Origin: CAZVFX01 sp964626565
GTDB lineage: Bacteria > Myxococcota_A > UBA9042 > CAIXZC01
DNA length: 64,000 nucleotides
NCBI GenBank assembly: GCA_964626565.1
Contig: CAZVFX010000014.1
Coordinates: forward strand, 1-64,000
Reading direction: 5' to 3'
The position numbers and the translations under genes were made by a program. This document shows positions 59,615 through 64,000 of the stretch, one piece after another (position 1 is the first letter of the stretch; each line of letters opens with the position of its first letter). The notes under the pieces were generated by a model, which was not told where the DNA came from, made no database searches, and saw nothing but the letters and a program-made list of their open reading frames with translations.

Positions 59615-62600
59615 ATGAAACTACAGTCTTGTTTAGTTGTCGTTGGCACACTCCTGTTGCTGTCCGCCTGCTATCCGGGCAGTTCCCGGAAGCCGTTGGA
59701 CGAAGTGGAACACGTCGGTGGTCCCAGGGTGGTCTTCGACCCGTTGCACCGCCCCATTCCCGAGATCCCGTTTCCCAACGACCTGGCGACCAGGAAGGAC
59801 GAAACTTCTCCCACCGGCCTGCGCCTCAATATCGCGGGCTTGGCCGGGACCTCCGTGGAGCGGCGCCAGCGTGAGGGCATGCAGCGACTGTCGGGTTTCG
59901 GTACATTCGCGCCCATGACCGTGTCATTCAGCGCTCCCCTGGACCTTTCCAGCCTGAAGAAACGTCATCATCCTGATCCGGAGGCCTCTCCCGACGGCAC
60001 CTATGCGCCGGAAGACTTGTCGTGGGACCCTTCGGAGCACGCTATCTTCCTCGTTAACGTAGAGCCCGGCACGCCCCACTACGGCCAACTTGTGCCTCTG
60101 GACCTGGGCGGCGGAGTCTTCCCCAATCACACAAAGTCCCACCAATTCTGGCCCCATGATCCGGCTCGTAACCTGGTGAACTTCGCGTTGCCGGCGGACA
60201 ATCTGGCGGACGTGGATGGCGACGGTCTACCTGAGTTCGTGTATCACTGGGAGGTGGAAACCAACACCTTAATCATGCGGCCCATGGTTCCCATGGATCA
60301 GGCTGCGAGGCACGTCGTGGTTCTCACCCGCCGCCTGGTGGGGTATGTGGAAGACGGCGATGGCGGTTGGCTGCGGACCAAGTCAGGGGAGTTGGTTACC
60401 CGGGCCGTCGAGTCTCCCTTCGAGCACATCTGCACTCCGGGGCAGGAAGAGGCGGTTGACCAGGCGGTGGAATTGCTGGCTGTCCATGGCGTCGAGCGGG
60501 CTGAAGTGGCGTTCGCCTGGTCGTTTACGACGCAGAAGGTCACCGACCTGCTCACGGTGATGCGGGAAGGGCTCGGTGGCAGCGGGCCGTTTGCCTACCT
60601 GGCTGAAGATTTCCCCCCGGAAATCGCCGGAGTAGAGAACCTGGACCTCGTTATTGACGCCGACCTTGACAAGGATGGAGAACTCGACATCCTCGACGAC
60701 AATCTGTACATCATCCAGGCCGACTTCCTCGCCCCTCTCCTTGACATCATTACCATGGCCATGTCGACGGAACTGAGTGGCGACTTTCTGGGGGACGTAG
60801 ACTACTTTGTCATGGGCAGCATAGTCGCTCCCGGCTTCCTTCGCACCGCGGACAAGCGTTTCGATTTGAATCTCACCACCGGTGAAGGCACGGTGAGCAG
60901 TGAGGTAGTGCCCTTCATGCTGAGTGTGCCCAAGGCCAGGGAGAACTGCCCCAAATACGTGCCGGGTACCTCGCCCGAACCGGGCTGTCCTCCCTTCCCG
61001 GTGATGACCTACGTCCACGGGACTCAGACGTCGCGGCTGGAGATGATCGGAATTGCCAACAAGATGGCTCAAATGGGAATTGCATGCTGGTCGCTGGACT
61101 GCGTGGGCCACGGGCCGTTCGTGCCGCCGCTGGAGATGGTAATCCGTCAGTACCCGGATTACGCGTTCTTGATCCCGGTGATAAAGGACGTTCTGGCCGA
61201 CTTCCTGTTCCTGCCGGCCAAGGCTGCACAGATAAAGAAGCTTCCCGATGACGATGCCATCAAGGCGTTCTCCGAGGTCGGGCTGCTGAAGTCGATTACG
61301 GAGATTGGCAGGGCCGAGGACGAGGACGGCGACGGTTTCACCGGCTCCGGGGAGAGTTTTTACGTCGCAGACCCCTTCCGCGTTCGTGACAACACTTTGG
61401 AATCGGTAATCGACTACTACCAACTCCACCGCGTGATCAGGGCTTTGAGCCAGGACAAGGTGCCGCCGAAGGTGGAAGACCAGTGGCAGGCGTGCGCGGG
61501 CCTCAAGAAGTGTGTTTCAGACGACAAAGATGCACAAGGGCGGTGCCCGGATGAGCAGGCTTGCTGGGATTCGCTGAAAGCCAACCTGCTGGCTGGCGAT
61601 TTCAACGCGGACGGTTTCCTGGATGTCGGTGGTCCCGATGTGTCCATCTCCATCTCCGGCACCTCTCTGGGGGGCATGATCGCGAGCATTATTGCGGCCA
61701 CGGATCCCGATGTGCAGGTGGCGGCCCCAGTGGTGCCCGGGGGCGGCATGGTGGATATTTTCTCCCGCACCCAACTCCACTGGGTGCTGGAGCCGGTTTT
61801 CTTCTGGACCCTGGGGCCTGTGGTTGTGGGTTGCCCGGTGGAATACATGGATTCCGGGGAGCGCCGGGTGCTGCTGTCCTTCAACAACTTCGTCGAGCAC
61901 GTCATGGTGGCTGACGAAGAGACTGGCAAAGAGACGCAGGTGTTCGAGTATGTTACCGACGACTGCCGGGGCTTCTGGGAGAACGCCAAGGGGGAGGCGC
62001 CCGGGCGCTTGAGGAGCAGCTCGGGCAGTTTGCCGGTGGTTCCGGGAGCAAAGGTGCTGGTACGCAATATTACCCTCGGGGAAGAGGCCGAGGCCGTCAT
62101 GTTGGAAAGCGGCGCGTTCAGTGCCGGTGTGCCGGCGGACATTGGTGACAGGCTGGAAATCTCGGTGCTGTCGCCCGACGGGATACCTATCGAGACGGTG
62201 GTGGTGGAGGAGTGCCCCTACGAGGGGTCCGGCCACGTCCGAAATACGCCTGATTTTCGCCGGTTCGCCGGGCTCATCCAGGGGGTCTTCGAGGCTGCCG
62301 ATGCCATCAACTATGTCCCCCATCTGTTCATGGACCCGTTGCCCGGCCATCCCCCGGTCAAGGTGCTTCAGCTCAACGATGTGGGGGACACTACTATTCC
62401 CGTCAGCGCCGCGGTGGCGTACTCCCGGGCCGCGGGCCTGTTGGGGGCCTCGGTGGAGGAGTGGTATCCCATCAACGAGTACTTCCGGTTGAACGGCATG
62501 CTGGACGAGTGGAAGATGAGCACCACCGTCCCGTCTACCGGCGAGATTTACACGGATTTCTGGGATTGCGATGACGTCGACGATAACAACGGCATGCTGG

Positions 62601-62938
62601 GCCAGGCCCCGCCCATCGGCAAGTTTCTGGACCCCGATGCGAAAGTAAATGCCCTTCCCACTGTGAAGGTCGGTGACGGTGTGGGGGCGTGGCGGGTGGC
62701 CAACGTTTACGGCCACCATGAATACATCGGCACGGAAAACAATCACCCGGACCCCACGGGTTGCTGCGACTCACCCGACCCGGCAGATTGCCAGCTTTCC
62801 GTGGACCTGCCTTGCCAGCAGTACACCAACTACTATCAGAACATGCTGGTGAAGTTCGTGGCCGAGGGCGGGAGCAAGGTAGTGGACGATATCTGCATCA
62901 TGGATAACGAGTGCCCCCTCATGGAGTGGGGGAAGTGA
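59615..62938 (+). CDS. VolA-like surface lipase lipoprotein with Ca-loop motifs
   Basis: An 1107-residue predicted lipoprotein (lipobox LLSAC). The N-terminal third has a bacterial Ig-like or lipase-N-terminal look (RPIPEIPFPNDLATRKDE, GFGTFAPMTVSFSAPLD), as in Vibrio VolA and Pla-1/cef-type lipases. An alpha/beta-hydrolase core follows: the oxyanion-type YVHGTQTS near 465, LDCVGHGP, and the nucleophile elbow GTSLGG with Ser684. C-terminal candidates for Asp and His are YVPHLFMDPLPG and VYGHHEYIG. Four DxDxDG-type loops (VDGDG, DLDKDGELD, DEDGDG, DFNADG) suggest calcium binding. ATG 59615 has GAGGAA upstream and is preferred over TTG 59603. Confidence 0.8.
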   Translation: MKLQSCLVVVGTLLLLSACYPGSSRKPLDEVEHVGGPRVVFDPLHRPIPEIPFPNDLATRKDETSPTGLRLNIAGLAGTSVERRQREGMQRLSGFGTFAPMTVSFSAPLDLSSLKKRHHPDPEASPDGTYAPEDLSWDPSEHAIFLVNVEPGTPHYGQLVPLDLGGGVFPNHTKSHQFWPHDPARNLVNFALPADNLADVDGDGLPEFVYHWEVETNTLIMRPMVPMDQAARHVVVLTRRLVGYVEDGDGGWLRTKSGELVTRAVESPFEHICTPGQEEAVDQAVELLAVHGVERAEVAFAWSFTTQKVTDLLTVMREGLGGSGPFAYLAEDFPPEIAGVENLDLVIDADLDKDGELDILDDNLYIIQADFLAPLLDIITMAMSTELSGDFLGDVDYFVMGSIVAPGFLRTADKRFDLNLTTGEGTVSSEVVPFMLSVPKARENCPKYVPGTSPEPGCPPFPVMTYVHGTQTSRLEMIGIANKMAQMGIACWSLDCVGHGPFVPPLEMVIRQYPDYAFLIPVIKDVLADFLFLPAKAAQIKKLPDDDAIKAFSEVGLLKSITEIGRAEDEDGDGFTGSGESFYVADPFRVRDNTLESVIDYYQLHRVIRALSQDKVPPKVEDQWQACAGLKKCVSDDKDAQGRCPDEQACWDSLKANLLAGDFNADGFLDVGGPDVSISISGTSLGGMIASIIAATDPDVQVAAPVVPGGGMVDIFSRTQLHWVLEPVFFWTLGPVVVGCPVEYMDSGERRVLLSFNNFVEHVMVADEETGKETQVFEYVTDDCRGFWENAKGEAPGRLRSSSGSLPVVPGAKVLVRNITLGEEAEAVMLESGAFSAGVPADIGDRLEISVLSPDGIPIETVVVEECPYEGSGHVRNTPDFRRFAGLIQGVFEAADAINYVPHLFMDPLPGHPPVKVLQLNDVGDTTIPVSAAVAYSRAAGLLGASVEEWYPINEYFRLNGMLDEWKMSTTVPSTGEIYTDFWDCDDVDDNNGMLGQAPPIGKFLDPDAKVNALPTVKVGDGVGAWRVANVYGHHEYIGTENNHPDPTGCCDSPDPADCQLSVDLPCQQYTNYYQNMLVKFVAEGGSKVVDDICIMDNECPLMEWGK

Positions 62939-62992
62939 GGCAGGCTGTAGGCTGTAGGCGGTAGGTGGTCGGTGGCAGGTACGGCCTGACGG
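62939..62992. repeat. Degenerate tandem heptamer repeat (AGGCTGT type)
   Basis: Between two convergent genes, starting at the stop codon of the lipase gene, are about six seven-base units: AGGCTGT, AGGCTGT, AGGCGGT, AGGTGGT, CGGTGGC, AGGTACG. The first two copies are identical and the rest drift. The period equals that of the unrelated AT-rich repeat at 7015-7057. Confidence 0.8.
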
Positions 62993-64000
62993 CTATTCCA
63001 ATTCCAGCAGGTAGCGAAGATCTTCCTCGTATTCAACCGCGGCGTCGGCGCTGATGTAGTCTGCTGAGCCGGGGCTGTTCCGGAGGTGTTGGTTGAAGAA
63101 GCCGATACCGAATTGCCGGATAATTGGATGAGCTATTTCGGTGGGGATGTTGAAGTCGGCGCACCCATCGGTGAGCGCGTCTTCGGCGTCGGTAATGCCC
63201 ATCTCCTTGGCTGCCTTCTCCAGGTCAAGGACACAGATGTCGGTGAAGGTGTAGTGCCCGCCGGTGAGCAGTTCGAAGTAGTATTTTGGCGGTGGCACCA
63301 GGTGATAGGGCGCCTCCATCTCCTGCTCCACCTCGCCGATGGTTTTGTCGAGTTTGTCCGCCATCACCATTACCGGAACGGTGATTTCCTCTACGAAGTA
63401 GCCCTGGGGCGGCAGCAGCGTGGTACTCGGGGCCATGGGCAGAATCGCTTTGACCCGGGAGTCCACAAGGGCCATTACGAAGCTCACGTAGCCGCCGAAC
63501 GAGTGCCCGCTGATACCTACAGCCTCGGTGTCGATGACACCTTCGAAGAAGTCGTACTTCTTCTCGTTCCTCTCAATCATCAGATCGATGAGATGGGACA
63601 TGTCGTAGGGCCGGTCGAATGCTGAATTGACCACCTCCTCCATGGAATAGCCGCCCTGGACGAACAGGTCGAACAGGCAGTTGTCGGGGTGGTCGGGTGC
63701 GACCACGACGTAACCGTGGCTGGCCAGATAGGCGGTGAAGAAGACGCTTTGAAACCTTACCCCGTAGGCGCCATGGGAGAAGACGACGAGCGGGTAGGGG
63801 CCGTCGTTCTTGCGCATGTCCGCGTCTCGGACGTAGTTGGTTTCGATGGGTGGTATATCCACGTCGGGAATGGAATCCCGGGCCCAATCGGGCGCCCGGC
63901 CGCGCAAATCGATCCAGTCGTTGGGTGCGTCCCGGAACTCTTCGGTGGCCGGATACCAGACATCAACCACGAGGTTGCGATTCTGACCCCAGAAGCCTTT
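62993..64000 (-). CDS. Alpha/beta hydrolase, PAF-acetylhydrolase-like (5' end beyond the window)
   Basis: A partial hydrolase of at least 335 residues. The reading frame stays open to the right-hand window edge, and the sequence GFWGQNRNLVVDVWYPA matches the start of the catalytic domain in PAF-acetylhydrolase/dienelactone-hydrolase-like proteins, so GTG 63970 is probably not the true start. The family features are PLVVFSHGAYGVRFQS, the nucleophile elbow GHSFGGY (complement of 63493-63513), VKAILPMAPSTTL and the His region GGHYTFTD. It is convergent with the lipase lipoprotein gene. Substrate unknown; a short-chain ester or phospholipid is typical of the family. Confidence 0.88.
   Translation of the reverse strand, partial: KGFWGQNRNLVVDVWYPATEEFRDAPNDWIDLRGRAPDWARDSIPDVDIPPIETNYVRDADMRKNDGPYPLVVFSHGAYGVRFQSVFFTAYLASHGYVVVAPDHPDNCLFDLFVQGGYSMEEVVNSAFDRPYDMSHLIDLMIERNEKKYDFFEGVIDTEAVGISGHSFGGYVSFVMALVDSRVKAILPMAPSTTLLPPQGYFVEEITVPVMVMADKLDKTIGEVEQEMEAPYHLVPPPKYYFELLTGGHYTFTDICVLDLEKAAKEMGITDAEDALTDGCADFNIPTEIAHPIIRQFGIGFFNQHLRNSPGSADYISADAAVEYEEDLRYLLELE

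Overview
The window is GC-rich and densely coded (about 39 protein genes, no intergenic gap above 300 bases, no tRNA, rRNA, CRISPR array, insertion sequence or phage gene that I can see). The content points to a Gram-negative deltaproteobacterial / Myxococcota-like organism. It has many signal peptidase II lipoproteins, outer-membrane beta-barrels, eukaryote-like Ser/Thr kinases, a myxobacterial Agl/Glt-type envelope machine, short OPX polysaccharide exporters, a MYXO-CTERM-like C-terminus and GPDGCGG-type Cys-rich repeats. I cannot assign a genus.

Layout. 0.1-5.3 kb: a TRAP transporter of the TatT-TatP type with fused QM permease and a small membrane protein. 5.3-7.0 kb: a lipoprotein-like Memo-AMMECR1 fusion. 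7.05-11 kb: a 1306-residue membrane protein joining a spermidine-synthase-like domain, an FMN-binding domain with a flavinylation motif and NosR/NapH-like Cys motifs; its TTG start lies in a degenerate heptamer repeat. 11-18.7 kb: a HEAT-repeat protein and an AglZ/FrzS-like pseudo-receiver plus giant coiled-coil protein. 18.7-20.8 kb (minus): a membrane-anchored helical-repeat Ser/Thr kinase.

21-41 kb is the core of the window, all on the plus strand. Four TPR/coiled-coil periplasmic or lipoprotein components are followed by a small single-TM protein, a TolQ/ExbB-like subunit, two TolR/ExbD-like subunits (the first lacking the membrane Asp) and a GltG/AgmX-like TonB-type protein. Next come an outer-membrane beta-barrel, a short OPX lipoprotein, a PCP-2/BY-kinase and a DnaK paralogue. 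In Myxococcus xanthus the corresponding parts (AglRQS, Glt or Nfs, Exo, AglZ, SglK/StkA) are spread over several loci and drive gliding or spore-coat polysaccharide assembly. Here they are side by side, which suggests one proton-driven machine that exports and moves or organises a surface polysaccharide.

41-43.6 kb: a MoaD/ThiS-like beta-grasp protein converging on three tandem AIM24 paralogues. 43.7-49.5 kb: a gingipain-type (C25) surface protease translationally coupled to a cobalamin-dependent radical SAM protein, then a small unknown. 49.5-51.3 kb: an HTH-receiver regulator and a lipoprotein. 51.3-55.6 kb (minus): a hybrid histidine kinase lacking its phospho-acceptor His, a second repeat-kinase and a macrodomain protein. 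55.8-62.9 kb: a lipoprotein with an EKPA repeat tail, a predicted outer-membrane protein and a VolA-like lipase lipoprotein. 63.0-64.0 kb (minus): an alpha/beta hydrolase cut by the window edge.

All function calls are from reading motifs in the translations; no database search was run.
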